Assembly: GCA_932521035.1 (NCBI GenBank) | Contig: OW051494.1 | Span: forward strand, 6,744,001 to 6,808,000 | Reading direction: 5' to 3' | Source of the DNA: Oscheius dolichura | Lineage: Eukaryota; Nematoda; Chromadorea; Rhabditida; Rhabditidae | Length of the DNA: 64,000 bases | Part shown: piece by piece, positions 34,055 to 46,366 of the stretch | Layout: the number at the start of each line of letters is the position of its first letter | How positions within the stretch are numbered: position 1 is the first letter of the stretch | Translations under genes and position numbers: made by a program | Notes under the pieces: generated by a model | Told to the model about the DNA's origin: nothing | Seen by the model: the letters and a program-made list of their open reading frames with translations, nothing else | Database searches by the model: none

Positions 34055-37000
34055 ATGGGCTTCGCCTGCGACTGGCTCGAGGCCGCCTTCCAGAAGTGGC
34101 GTCGTGCCAGTGCCCAGAAGACTCTGCTCCATGTCATTGCCGTCCTCATCAGCTCGGCCGTCATCCGGACGCTTGGCCTCGTTCCTACGGTGAGTCCTCC
34201 CTCCTGTCCCCATTCTGCCTCGTCTCCTAATAGTAGTCCGTTGTTTTCCTGACTTGCCATAGAAACGGACCAGAGAAGGCCAGACTGGCATTTAGTCGTG
34301 AATCGTCCGAGTCGCCATGGGAAATAACACCACAAATGGTGCTGACTGACTGCTAAATTTATCAGCTATCCCCTGAAAACAGGGACATATTTCATATTTT
34401 ATCGGGGCGACCCGGTCCAGGTTGCCGGCGACATGCCTTTTTGTCATCCGGCGATGTCTCATTATGACAAACGGCGAAAGCAACTGGCAACTGTCGCCCA
34501 TTATGACATTTCCCCGGGATAAATAGAACCATTTCAGATCTCTTCTCTCGGAGCCGGGTCAATCCTCCTAGCCGCCGGCGTGCTGCTCCTCCTCGCCCTC
34601 TGGAGACCAGGTGGGCCACACGTTTTTTGCCGGCAGGGGGGAAAATGTTATGAGCAGCCGAAAGTCGAACGACTTTACGGCTAGGAACTACCTGGCAGAA
34701 AGGGCAAACCTCGAGGAGGAGGTGTTTTGTAATTGAAGCGGCTGTTTACTCTCGAGAGCTAAGATCGAGCAAGATGGATCCCTCTACGTAATATTACAGG
34801 AGCCGTAGATGTCCAACGGTGTGGGATAGTGCTGGTGCTGGTCGGGGAGACGGCCCTCTCCGGTCTCGACTCCCATCCGGCCGTCGTCGTCGTCCTCTTC
34901 GTCATCTATACACTGCTGTCTCTATCCCTGGTCACGGCCGTCGTCGTCGCCGGGATTGTCTCCCTCCTCCACATTACCGCCGTTGTCCTCCTGAGTACCC
35001 CGCTCTACAACAATGAGGTGAGTCAATGCCCCCTGATGATGATCTCTCCTGACAAATTGGCAGCCCATCCGTGGCCCTATCTCGTGTCCATATCTTGCAT
35101 AATCCCTCGCGAACTTCCCTCCTCCTTCCCCTCAAAATGGCCACTCGCTTCAGTGTCAATATTGCCCAATACTGTCCATTTTATGGGCATTTGGCTTTGG
35201 CGCCAAGGAAACTCGTTCTCGTCCAATCAAAGCGGTTTCTCCCTCCTCCTCAGGAGGCAACCGAACCTCTCTCTGATTGAGTCACCTTTTGTCCCGGAGC
35301 CCGCCACATTTCACGCAACTGTCAAGGTTCTAGGGGGGAGAGAACAGCTGCGACATTTCATAATGCCCACCAAAGGCGAGAGAGGCGAGAACACGTTCAC
35401 TAATGGACGACTTATTTATGAGAGCCGGGTTTACGGGGCGAATTCGATAAGAGGATGAAAATGGCTGGTCTATTTAACGAGGGAAGAAAGAGATTTTCAG
35501 ATGCTGGCCGGCCTCCTCGTCCACATCTGGGCACATCTCGTCGGCATTTACTTGAACCTCCAGCAGGAGCGAATTGCTCGCTCGGCGTTCCTCTCGGCCC
35601 GGAACTCGGTGGATGCGGAGGCTTCGACTCTGGTTCAAAGTCAACGTCTGGTAAGTGGCGGCCGACTGCCCCCGGCGAGGTGACAGTTTTCCCAGAGGAG
35701 CGGTTTCGTGAGTCGGCTGATTGATGCCGATATTATATGCGATATCGAAGGGGGCAGAGAGAAGGGAGAGGCCGGCCAGCCAACCAGCCATTCGAGCCAG
35801 CCGGTGGCCGCCGATCTCGGGGGGCCCGAACTGCCCGCGCCCTTCTCCTAATCCTTACGACGGCTGTCAAAAGACGTTCACGCGCAAGAAAATGACACAA
35901 AAACGAGGGGAGGAAACAGCTAAAGAGAGCAAGGGACAGACAAATGCGGCAAGACTACTCGGGCCTCCGATCAATGAAGGGAGACCTCACAGTACGCGAC
36001 GACGGACGGAACACATGCGAAATCTGGGATTGATTGATGACCCATCCACACGTTTGAAACACAGCTGGAAGAAAGGGAAATAAGGGGGAAAGAAGGGGGA
36101 AAGAAGGGGAAGAAGGGGGTCAGAAGAGTCGAAATGACGGAGACACTTCAGAACAGACTGCTCTCGTCCTTCCTGCCGACTCATCTCGTCCCAAGTGCCC
36201 GTCATCAGATAACTGCCGGGAATCCCCGTCTCTATGTGGAAGATTACAAGCAGGTGAGTCTTATACTTCTATTCTTTTTTGATAGATACTCATCCAGGTT
36301 ACTGTAGCCTATGCCCGTTTGATCGGCTTCGAGTCTGCCCTTGCCCAATGCTCCTCCCTGGATGCTGCCCGCGTCCTCAAGGTATTCCACTTTATTTCAT
36401 TTTTGAGACATTCGGCATTTAGGAACTAGACCAGAGGATAAATGGTCTGATCCAGTCGAACAACTGTACCCGGATAGCTTCGGAGGGAATTACCGTCGTC
36501 TGCCCCATCCCAGGAATCGACTCGGAACATGCCACGAAGATCTGTCGCTTTGCATTGGACCTGGAAGCTCTCGTCTGGTATTCCCTGTTCACTTCTTTCT
36601 TATAACTTCCTACAGTTCGTTCCAAGATGCCACGGCCGCCGATGTGGCTGTCTGTGTCGGGATAGACAGCGGCTCCATAACCGCGGGAGTTGTCGGCACC
36701 TCGAAATGGCACTACGACGTGATCGGCACCTGCGTCGATCAAGCTGTCCTCCTCCAGAGCAGTGCCCCTTCTCAGTAAGTTCCCTTTCTTTGTTTTTCTA
36801 TGATATAACCCAGCGGTGTGTATGTGACGGAAGATACGAGGACGCTGCTCAATCCAGAGATGGCCCTGGACCCCGTGGGAGATTTCTGGCGACTTCGGCC
36901 CATTCCCAACACAAAGGCTAATGTCTTCCCTGTAAATAAGAGGTCACCTTAGTTTTTTAGTTAGAAAACAAAAATATTTCTAGGTATTCCCTCGTCACTA

Positions 37001-40000
37001 TTCCTCAGGCCATTAACCGGCTCCTCCAGACCATTTCAGCCGATGATCAGACTATCAAAAACAAAAAGAGGTAGGCATTTCCTTTTTCTTTTATTTATTT
37101 TTTGCTTCAGAAAACCAATTGAAGAGGAGGCCGTGATCGAGAAGACGGCCACTGTCAGCGGTGCCAGTTTCATGCGCTATGATCTGAAATTTCGAAATGA
37201 CAAACTGGAAGAAAAGGTACGGTTCCTCTCTCTCTCTATGTTTTACCCTTCCCTAGTTTCATGAGGAGATGGACCACTGGTTCATCCCCGGCCTGGCTAT
37301 GAGTATCATTTTTGTCGTCCTCTACGAGGTCTACCACGTGTTGGTGATGCCTCGCCTCCTGGCCAGTCTCGTCCTCCTCGTCCTCGCCCTGGTCATTATG
37401 TTCGGTCTGGTGCTCATCGTCTACGTCGACTACTTCCAGGTAACTGTCCTTTTCTTCTTTCTCTACGCTAAACATTCAGAGTTTCTCGCAATTTATCACC
37501 CGTACCTCGGGTGGCCATTCCATTACGATTCTCATTCTCCTGCTCATTCTCCTCCTCAATGGAATCGTTAATTCGGTGGGTCACAATAGCTCGACGCCCT
37601 CTCGCTTTACGCCCTTTTTCGTACGGGGACAGACCTCAAAATAGTGGGGACCTGACAGAAGATGAAAGTTCTTTCAGTTCTCGTGTCCTCCTCTACCATC
37701 AGAAGTAGTCTGCCGGCTGATCTCCTTCTCCACGATCTCCTTCGCCCTCTGGTCCCTGACCTCGACTGTCTTCCTCCGCTTCCCCTCCACCCGGCTGGCC
37801 GTCCTCCACTTTGCCGTCCTCGTCATCTACATCCTCCAGGTCTACATGAATCATCCACACATCGGTCCCAATGAGTGAGTCGTCCTCTCGTAGTACAGAC
37901 TTTTTGCGAGATACGCAACACGGCCAATTGACATTACAACAAAATTTCCTATCCTCGTTTTCTTGCGCTTCAATTCATCAGGGGCAACAACAGGCCTTTT
38001 ACACCCCCCTGCTCAGGGGAGGGGAGAGGTTGACCGCACCAGACGAGCCGGGGCAATTTGATACGGGGAACACCCACCGGGGGGACGAACACCTCCGGGG
38101 AATAAGTACAGCGAAGTGTTCTCTGGTGGCTAAATACTGGGGACTTATTTCAGGTTCATTGTGGAACTCGCCCAATTCACCCATCTGGCCGTGTTGTCCG
38201 TGTTTGTCCTCCTCTTCTCCCGTCACCTGGAGCGACTCCTCAGGCTGGACTTTCTCTCCGTCGTCAAGGTATTCCCCGGCTTTTCTGAGACCATTGAACA
38301 ATTCAGGGAGTGGAAGAGACCGCCTCCAAGGATTCCCTGATAGTTCTGAACAGTCAGGCCCTTCTGAACATCGTCCCCCCTCACGTAGCCCCGTGGGTGG
38401 CCAACCGCGGTCCAGAACTATGGCACCATGCTCATCACTCCGTCGGTGTAGCCTACCTTGCCGTGTCCGGGTTTGAATTGTCCGGTGAACAAGGTCTCAA
38501 TGGACTCAACTTCATATTCTCTTATTTTGACCAGGTAGTTCTTCTTTTACCTAGCTGACTGTCGCTTCCAGGCTCTCCAAACACACAGAGGAATAGAGAA
38601 GATCAAGTCTTCCAATCGGTTCTACGTCGTGGCTGTTGGTACAATGCCCGAGACGGGCCATGATGTGAACGAAGCACCCTGGACCATTGGAGAGCTCCTT
38701 TACACTCTGGCAAGGTACCTACTCAATGTCACAGAATTCGCCAAGGACAAGGAATTCGAAGTTCAAATTGGTGAGCCATTTGTTGGAAATATAAAGCAGA
38801 GTAATTCAGGACTGGACTGTGGGTCATCCCTGGCATTTGTGCCCGATTCCGACAATCCACAATATGAATTGTGGGGAGAGGCGGCTGAACGGGCTCGTCT
38901 GTTGATGCAGTCGGCCAGTCAGGGAAAGATTCTCGTCTCAGAAGAGGCCTACCTCAGTCTGAGGCCGAGACAGCTCAATTTTGCACATCAACCATTGAAG
39001 GTGAGCGCTTTCTTTATTTTCTAAAATAGGTTATTTAGGTCATAAGCGGGCTAAACGCGTATATTCTTCATAACGGCGAGCTCGAAGAGAAATCGTATTT
39101 TGAGACAATCAACTGTGACCAGTCCATCAATGAGACCAAGTCACTGAACGACGGGGAACAGGTACATTTTGCGGGTTCACTTTTGATGGAAAATTCAGAT
39201 GATGGCCTCGATGACCTCTTCGTATTCCTCAGAATTACAGTCCATAAATGGAGGGGAGACTGACAGCGATATTGGTACTAGTCCCTCTCTTCTTGTATAA
39301 AAACACATTTCAGAATGGATAACCCCGGAGACCGCACTGGTTCAACAGGCAGTCAAACCAGTTAGGAGGAACTATCGGGACACGGACTACGATCCCTACA
39401 AGATTCCCCAGAAACCATACAAAGCAGAACACGCGGTCCAGTACTCCGATTGGTCAGAACACGACAGCCGAGCTCCCAGTAGAAGCAAAGAGAAAACAGG
39501 TACACCTTCCTGTATCCATTTTCTATTTGTTCCAGCCAATAAACGATGGAAAGGAGGATATAGGAGATCGGGTTCTCGTCACTCTCGAGCCTCGAGTTCA
39601 CGTAGTCTTCGAAATGCCTTCGGCTGGCTGAAAAAGGGCTCGTCGGTGGATGTCGACTCCCTGGCAGACCCGGCGGAGAGACTCGAAGCCGCGGCACACA
39701 GGGTCGACAAGATGCTGGCTGAACTGGAGACCTATGGCAATTTCACCGAGGTCAAGCCCCTGGAGTACAAGCCCTTCCCCACGGATAGATTTGGTTCGGT
39801 CAAGTCTATCCACCGGGCAATGTCATCGGCCTGCCACACGGAGTATGACAATGCCGAGTCGGATGCCGCTCTCTCAGACACGGAGTACGCTCATGTTAGG
39901 AACAGGCAGGAGACTCTCTCTTTTAATCACGGGATAATTTCCAGTATGGGTAAGAATAAAAAGAACAGAAGAAGAAGATGGAAGCCAGACGAGGAAGACG

Positions 40001-40212
40001 CTGACACGGAGTCGCAATGTAGCAGCCGGGCAGACCGGCTGGAGGCGGTCAAATGGCGGTCGGCCCACTCTGTCGGCTATGAGAACGAGTACGAGGAGGC
40101 CAGCGACTGCGAGGGACTGGCCGTCGAGCAGATGGTCGCCCTCTCCCGGGACATCCGCCGCAACTTCGGTGACTTCGAGCTGGCCACCTTCGAAGACATC
40201 GACCAGGACTAG
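34055..40212 (+). CDS. Adenylyl-cyclase-like 12-TM protein, predicted catalytically inactive
   Basis: Around 20 exons, about 1,300 residues, with the full membrane adenylyl cyclase plan. TM block 1 (34,100-35,600: VIAVLISSAVIRTLGLV, SILLAAGVLLLLALW, VVVVLFVIYTLLSLSL, LLVHIWAHLVGIYLNL) leads to C1 (36,290-36,960). TM block 2 (37,270-38,270) leads to C2 (38,320-39,060), followed by a long Ser/Arg-rich tail (39,350-40,212). C1 matches the family in VTVAYARLIGF, HYDVIGTCVDQA and VYVTEDT. But the two metal-binding Asp are replaced: FADIVGF reads YARLIGF, and the Asp of KILGDCYY is Ile. C2 keeps EKIK and the QYELWG turn, yet the Asn and Arg of WGNTVNVASRM are replaced (WGEAAERARLL). So cyclic AMP synthesis is unlikely; a regulatory or scaffold role is inferred. 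Start ATG at 34,055 follows from the first TM exon. Confidence 0.85.
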
Positions 40213-40443
40213 TCATCCCCTCTCATTATTCAGTATTGTTTTTTCACTCCATACGGGTAGACACAGCCGGGTCCACATCCCCTCCCCTCAAAAAGGTGCC
40301 TGATTCCAAATTGCTCATTTTATTACGGTTTTAAACAAATAAAAGTTATTTTGTACCTCTCGGGTGTCATCACAGACTGTGTACTCTCATGGAGAAATAA
40401 AGCAAGAATCTCGTTGGAGTGGGTAGAAAAGGGGGACAGGGGG

Positions 40444-41751
40444 CTACGTGGACACGCCGACAAGGATGGCTCCCAGCAGGGTGATGCCCACGGCTATTCC
40501 GAGGAGGCGGAAGTTCTGACGGCCCTCGATGTCTCTAAAAATAGGGGAATAAAGGGGAAGAAGAGGAAGACTGACTTGAAGTAGAAGACACTCCAGAGGG
40601 CGGCACACACTCCCGGAACCATAGAAATTATGGGGAAGGATACCGCCTGGGACAGATTGTCGTTGGCCACGAACCTGGAGATCTCTGTTAGAAAGAAAGA
40701 GGGTGAACAAACCAGGAAGATTGAGCGATTCCCCACATCGTCCCTGCCAGCAAGCCGGGCCCGACGATCCTCGGATTCACATAAGGCTCATTCTTGGTGT
40801 AGATGATGTATCCGACGAGGATGGCCGTCGCCGTGGCGAAGATTCCAGTGAAATGAGAAAAGATGTAGTCCATGCCGGTGGGGGAACTAAAGGGAAACTG
40901 AAGCATTTCTATCCATGGAGAGAATAGCGTGGCTCACCTGTTTAGGATGATCTTGGATGTAGATGACTGGGACGAAGGTGATACCGTAGAAGACACCGGC
41001 AAATAGGGCTGTCACTATTCCGCTGAAAAATAATACTTTACTATTCCGAACCTGCTCACATGATTCGTTTCTTTTGTCTATTCTCTCCTGGAGTGGTTAA
41101 CAGCGGCTGGTCCTCCTCGTCCTCCAGAAGGGGCGCCGCGGCACTGTCAGGGTTACTTTTAGGACTGGGAGTTATTTGGGAAAAGAAGAAGCCTCTGAAG
41201 GTATTTATAACAGAAAAGATAGAAAGGCTACCCGAGGATGACGAGGGCAAGGCCCAGATAATTGAGCAGAACGTAGGAGGGCACCTTTCCATCCACTCCG
41301 AACAGTCCAAATCTGAAATGCCCTTTCAAACGGGGAGACAAATGACTGACCGTCCGACGGCCCACCCGGTGACACAATTGGTGATGCCCCAGATGAGCAT
41401 ACCGAGTCCCATTCCGAGCACATTCATGATGGGAATGGCTGTGACATTTCCTGAACAGAATAGCTAGATTCTCTCCGTGCTTAAACAGTACCTAAAGCCC
41501 AGAACATGCCGCCCAGCATAGCCAGAGGGTAGAATTGTCCGAATCCTCGAATAGCATTGACAGCGAGGCCGACAAGAAAGATGGCAGCAGCCATCACCCA
41601 TTGGGAGAAGATTCCTGGGGAATAGAAGTCAAAAATTAACGGGGAAAGTGATACCATTTCCAGCGTCGACTCGTTTTATGGGGACGAAGGCCGATCCGAA
41701 GAAGACGGATGAAAGGGCACACGCGCCCAGGCCGACGATCGTCGAGCCCAT
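40444..41751 (-). CDS. TMEM144: TMEM144 homologue, ten-TM putative sugar/metabolite transporter
   Basis: Exons read MGSTIVGLGACALSSVFFGS, AFVPIKRVDAGNGIFSQWVM, AAAIFLVGLAVNAIRG, PLAMLGGMFWALGTGNVTAI, GLGMLIWGITNCVTGWAVG, an acidic loop (LLEDEEDQPLLTTPGE), GVFYGITFVPVIYIQDHPK, DYIFSHFTGIFATATAI, PGLLAGTMWGIAQSSWF and VSFPIISMVPGVCAALW, ending AILVGVST. Each block has a direct partner in human TMEM144 ([73 protein letters not shown]). The family belongs to the drug/metabolite-transporter fold; its substrate is not established. The 3' end is convergent with the cyclase-like gene (232 bases between stops). Confidence 0.9.
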
Positions 41752-42028
41752 CGGGGTTTCTTATCCTAAATCGATATATCTACACAAAAGCGGTTATTTA
41801 TATAGGCAACGGGTGGGAAGTAGGCCGCCAACATTGTGTCTTTCATCTTATTTTGTCTATGTCGCTACGTTTGCGGATCACTGTCGCCGATTTTCGATCT
41901 GACGCCAATTTATCGCGTCCTATTGGAATTCCGGGAAATGAAAGCATTCGAATGAAAATTGATCCCTGGAAAACGTGTAAAATCCCCATAAAATTATAGG
42001 ATTTGCATTCATTCGCATCTGTGCTCTG

Positions 42029-42975
42029 ATGTCACCCGGCCGCGTGGATATGGAGGAGACCAGCAGAGCGACCTTCGCTCTCGAAGACGGCATCGAGCGG
42101 TGCCTGCGTGCCGCGGCGGCCACGGCCGATATGCTGAACAGGGAAATGGAGAGGGCCAGCAAGCAGAAACGGCTCCAGGAGAGAGGATACGAGATGGCCC
42201 CGGGACGAGACTCGAGGAGGAGGACGGCGGCCAAGAAGTCCAACTCCACCTCGAAAAGCATCACCCTCACGATGTCGGAGATCTCCGACTCGATCATTTT
42301 TGGACGGCCCAAGGCGAAGAAGAAAATTCCGGAAAAGAAGAAAGAGGCCAACCCGACTCGGAAGGATGTGGCTATTCCGGCCAAGACCATCCACGGTAGC
42401 CGGGCGGAGAAGACGGCCGTGCCCAGAAGCAACTACTCCCTGCCGGCAGTTCTCGTCGGCCACCCAACCCCGAGCATCTCGGATGTGACCAGGAAGGCCC
42501 GGGCCGACCACAGCAGCACCCAGCTGAAGAAGAAGGAGCAGAAGCAGCCGAAGGAGACCACCAGCTCGGAAGGCATCTCGGTATCTTTTTCTTTTTATTT
42601 TATAGATTCTAATTTTAGATCCCTTCACTGCCCACGTCCAATACGCTGTCCTCCTACAGCCGGGCCTCTCCCCTGGATAAGATGAGATGTCTCTCTTTGG
42701 AGGAGATGAGTCTGCCCCGCCAGGGTGACGAGTTCCTCGGCAACCAGGACTTTCCCCTCTTCCTCTTCGAGGGCAACGTCCGCCGTGCCTGTGTCGCCCA
42801 GATGGAGGTCCACCGTCGGAAGGACTCGGACTGGCTGCTACTCAGCATGACCCTGAAGGGCAGCCGCGGCGACCCGCTCCTCCAGCTCCGGTGCGAGCTG
42901 CTCGGGACCGCCACTCGGCATGTCGTCATCAACGGACACCTTCGTCCGCCTTTCCAGAAGGAGGCCGTCCTCTAG
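42029..42975 (+). CDS. Unknown basic protein with a conserved-looking C-terminal domain
   Basis: Two exons, about 300 residues. The N-terminal helix (ALEDGIERCLRAAAATADML) is followed by a long Lys/Arg/Ser-rich disordered part (PKAKKKIPEKKKEANP). After a 43-base intron comes a more ordered C-terminal region: NQDFPLFLFEGNVRRACVAQ, MEVHRRKDSDWLLLSMTLKG, LLQLRCELLGTATRHVVING. That end looks like a small beta-rich domain. The start could be 42,029 or the second ATG at 42,050. A polyadenylation signal (AATAAA) is at 43,018. Strong GC codon bias. No family recognised. Confidence 0.65.
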
Positions 42976-44872
42976 AGGGGACTGGAGACGATACGTTTTT
43001 ACATGAAAAGTCCATCAAATAAAGAAAATTCCCGAGGCTTCTTCCTGTTTTCCACAAAAGTCATAATAATTAGCTCGGCTACCGTATCCCTCACCCCGGC
43101 TCAGATTATTTGGATTAGGCGGTGTTATTCCAAGAAAACCCAGGGTCACAGCAGCCCCCTCACCCGGGGACCAGAGAACATTGTTGACGACGACGAAGGC
43201 AATTATTCTACCCGGGGCAGAATGATAATTGGCCTCTTTTGCACAATTGATAATTTCCATTGGAAATGACGGCGGCGAGGATGATCTCGGCCGGAAGAGC
43301 AGATGACGGGGGCAGACTCCCTCGGCGGATACGGTCTGTCCTCCCCTCTGAGATTACACGGCCGACAACATCCGACGATGTCTGGCCACTTGATTCGAAG
43401 GAGAGACAGCCAGGTAGAAGTAACCGGCCTTCCGCTACAATGAGTTTTATTCGTCGTCGGATACACAGTGAACATTGGTCCATTTCCGTGTTAGGACTGT
43501 TGGGGGAGGAGGGGGAGAAGGATACCCAGTCCCATCCCAATTCGCAGCAGTGTCATACCAGGACCGAATCAGGAATGACCATGCCGAATTGGAAGGGGCC
43601 GTGGGACAGGGGAGGACGGGGAGGAGGAGGAGGAGGAGGAGGAGGGTGGCAGCCGTGTCCCGTCCCAATTCGCAGCAGTGTCATACCGTCGGCCGAGGAG
43701 GTACTGACCCTACCGAACTGAGAGGGGAACTTGGTTAGTGTGGAGGGTGGACAGGGAGAAGGGGAAAGTGGAACGGGGGAGAGATTGTGTGAGGCGATGC
43801 GACAAGGTCAGGCGCCTTCCTTCCGAAGAAGTTCACCCGGTGAAAGTTGGCTTATTTCACCCAGACGGCTTCTAAGGAAGGTCGGCCAGGCCGGAGGAGG
43901 ACGACGAGGAAAGATAAAAAAAACTTCTGGGCGCGACCGTTTGATTGATGACCTTATACCAAGGTCGCCAGGCCACAGGCACTGAAAAAATGGAAAATAA
44001 TCAATACTTTACCAAAGACGCAGTTAATTATCCGGACGGGACCCTCGGCCACCAGTGTCACGGCCGAGCAGAGGACGATGGCCGTCGTCCAGCAGGGGAG
44101 GATGCTCACAGGCCGTCGAAGAACTTCGCCCGGTGAAAGTTGTCATTTGAATTTCGACGGGGAGACTTCTTCGAAAGACGGCGAGGCCACGCGAGAAGAG
44201 GGGGTACAGGCATAATGACGGGGAATGGGCCTTTTATACTCGGCAGAATGGGGCGGGGTCGAAATTTAGACGCGACGAGAGCACCCCAGGTATGCTACCA
44301 TGTGCAACGGAGTCAGGAAATTAAGTCAAATGGATGGAAGAACACGGCAGCAGAAGGAGGGCGGACGGGGGCACAACCCGCGGGGCACAATCGATATCCC
44401 CCGATTGATAAGCGGGGCACCGCTACCGAACGGAAGGAGACGGTGTTCACCTGTGTTGTCCCGACGAAGAGGAGCAGCCGGCGGGGGGAGGATGAGGATT
44501 TTGGGACCCGAGGGGGGCGAGGGGGCACGTTCAAATGCCAGCGGCAGCGGCTGGGGGCAGTCGACTGGCAATTGTTTCCCCGCGGGACCCAAAGATTTTT
44601 CTGTTTGTGGGCGGGAAATTGCATTTGAAGGCAGGAAGCTGTGTTTCTGGTCGTAAATGGACTAAAGGAGAGCTAAAAAGAGAATTGGATGGGTAGAGGA
44701 AGAGACTGAGAGAGAAACGAGATTTGGACGGGAAGTAGGATTAGCAGAGGGCCATACGCTCGAAAAATTACAGGAAATGCGGCTGCTCTTGGTTTGGCTC
44801 TTTTTGAAAGTTTTGCGACTGACTAGAAAGCGGAGATGACTCTTTTAGGCGCCTGTGGAAGCGATTGGTTTG
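42976..44872. repeat. Gene-poor region with diverged direct repeats
   Basis: No exon supported over 1.9 kb. Two repeat pairs are visible. CCAATTCGCAGCAGTGTCATACC occurs, with small changes around it, at about 43,537 and 43,660. A longer unit with CCCGGTGAAAGTTG followed by GACGGCTTCTAAGG- or GACTTCTTCGAAAG-like sequence lies at about 43,830 and 44,120. A GGA microsatellite occurs at about 43,615-43,645. The TTCACCCGGTGAA core of the second pair is nearly palindromic. The region may be regulatory or a decayed repeat family. Confidence 0.45.
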
Positions 44873-45178
44873 ATGAGCCATATGAGGGAGAGCTGCAAGC
44901 TGAAAATTGTCAGTTTCGAAAAATTTAGAATAGCGAAGGGCTGTAAACATTTAGATAAATCGGTGATCGCGTTGAGTGTTGTGGGAGGGCTTGTGGCACT
45001 GGTCCTTGTGACCCTAATGGTTCTCGCCTTTGTCGATATTCGCCGGTATGAAAACCTCTTGAAATCGGTCTGCATCGCCTCCAGGATAGATAAAAGAATT
45101 ATTCAGATGGACCCAGCAAAAAAGAAACGAGCATCCCAAATGTATAGCAGTTTCTCCAGACAATCGACGTCCAAATAA
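44873..45178 (+). CDS. Unknown single-pass membrane protein
   Basis: An uninterrupted frame of about 101 residues starting MSHMRESCKLKIVSFEKF. One strong membrane helix lies at residues ~30-55 (SVIALSVVGGLVALVLVTLM, then VLAFVD), followed by a basic tail (DPAKKKRASQMYSSFSRQST). An acceptor (TCTTTTAG) ends at 44,848, 24 bases before the ATG. An AATAAA signal follows at about 45,203. It lies at the border of the second AT-rich island. No family recognised; N-out/C-in topology would follow from the basic tail. Confidence 0.6.
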   Translation: MSHMRESCKLKIVSFEKFRIAKGCKHLDKSVIALSVVGGLVALVLVTLMVLAFVDIRRYENLLKSVCIASRIDKRIIQMDPAKKKRASQMYSSFSRQSTSK

Positions 45179-45349
45179 TAAGCGCCTTTCTTTGATATGT
45201 TCAATAAAGTCTTCGATTATTGTTGTTTCCTTTCCATGTGACAATAGTGTTTCTTGATATTCATTTGGTGGTAAATCTTATAAAGGAAGAAGTCAAATTC
45301 TTATCTCTAACGATAGAAGGGAAAAAATATCAAGCCAGCTGATCATGAG

Positions 45350-45371
45350 GCAAACCTGCATGCAGGTTTGC
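45350..45371. promoter_or_regulatory. Perfect 22-base palindrome upstream of CIAO2B
   Basis: GCAAACCTGCATGCAGGTTTGC reads the same on both strands and lies about 110 bases before the CIAO2B start, in an AT-rich region where such a GC-containing palindrome stands out. It could be a dimeric factor site or a cruciform-forming element; function is not shown. Confidence 0.6.
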
Positions 45372-45482
45372 GTCAATTCATTTTTGCTTTGACGATATTT
45401 GAGGTTTCAAAATACACTGTTCTCATCTCATTCTTTGTTTTTATCTTTTTCTTCTAAACATATATATTTCAAGACAACTGAA

Positions 45483-46225
45483 ATGGGCAGTGACCGACTG
45501 GATAACGCCAATCCTGAAATCAATGCTGGAGAACGTCGACAAAGGCCAGAGGATCCAAACAGGTAAAATCTAATTTTGATTGATGCACTTCCTTCTATTA
45601 CCCTTGAGATTATTATTTTTATTTTTATTGTTTCTTTTCTTTATTTCTATAATGGTGGCTCTCAAATTACAACGTAATGGGAAGACTTTCAGTGAACCAA
45701 CTGCAGAACAACACATTGACAACTGGGAAATTTTTGATCACATCAGAGATATCAGCGATCCCGAACATCCTTACACTTTGGAGCAACTAAACGTTGTGCA
45801 ACCAGAACTCATCAAAGTTGACTATGAGAAAAGAGGAATTTATGTCCATGTTAGTTTTAGAACTTTTTTATTGAAAGAATTTATAGGTTCAATTTACACC
45901 TACTATTCCACATTGCTCTATGGCTACGCTTATTGGATTAGCTATCAAAGTAAAATTGGATCAAACGTATCATCATTCTCTAAAGGTTGTCGTCTTTCTG
46001 TCATAGATGTTCTATTTGTTCATGTTTAGACACTTGTATCAATTACGCCGAACACACATAATTCAGAAGATGCTATCAATCGCCAATTAGCTGATAAAGT
46101 AAGGCGCTCACTTTGATGTGATTTATTTGTAAAATTTATAGGAAAGAGTCGCTGCTGCAATGGAAAATGAAGGCCTCATGAGTGCTGTCAATACTTGTCT
46201 TGAAGGCCTCAATTTTGATAACTAA
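45483..46225 (+). CDS. CIAO2B: CIAO2B/MIP18 homologue, cytosolic Fe-S targeting factor
   Basis: Five exons give about 155 residues collinear with human CIAO2B (FAM96B). Seen: [12 protein letters not shown] at the start, [50 protein letters not shown] with the conserved reactive Cys, [18 protein letters not shown] and [19 protein letters not shown]2B is part of the CIA targeting complex with CIAO1 and MMS19 that hands Fe-S clusters to cytosolic and nuclear proteins; the Cys is needed for that. A 46-base intron between HHSLK and TLVSITP keeps the motif intact. An acceptor (ATATTTCAAG) lies ten bases before the ATG. First gene of a three-gene head-to-tail cluster with 140- and 90-base gaps. Confidence 0.95.
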
Positions 46226-46366
46226 ATGGTTTGTTTATTTTGTTTATTGCATATCATGTTCAAATACTGTTAAAAATACATATAGTACGAGTATTCTAGC
46301 TGTTTAGTGCATAAAAGGAATATTCCTCTATTTCTTCGAGAATTTTACAAGTTCTATTTATTTTAG

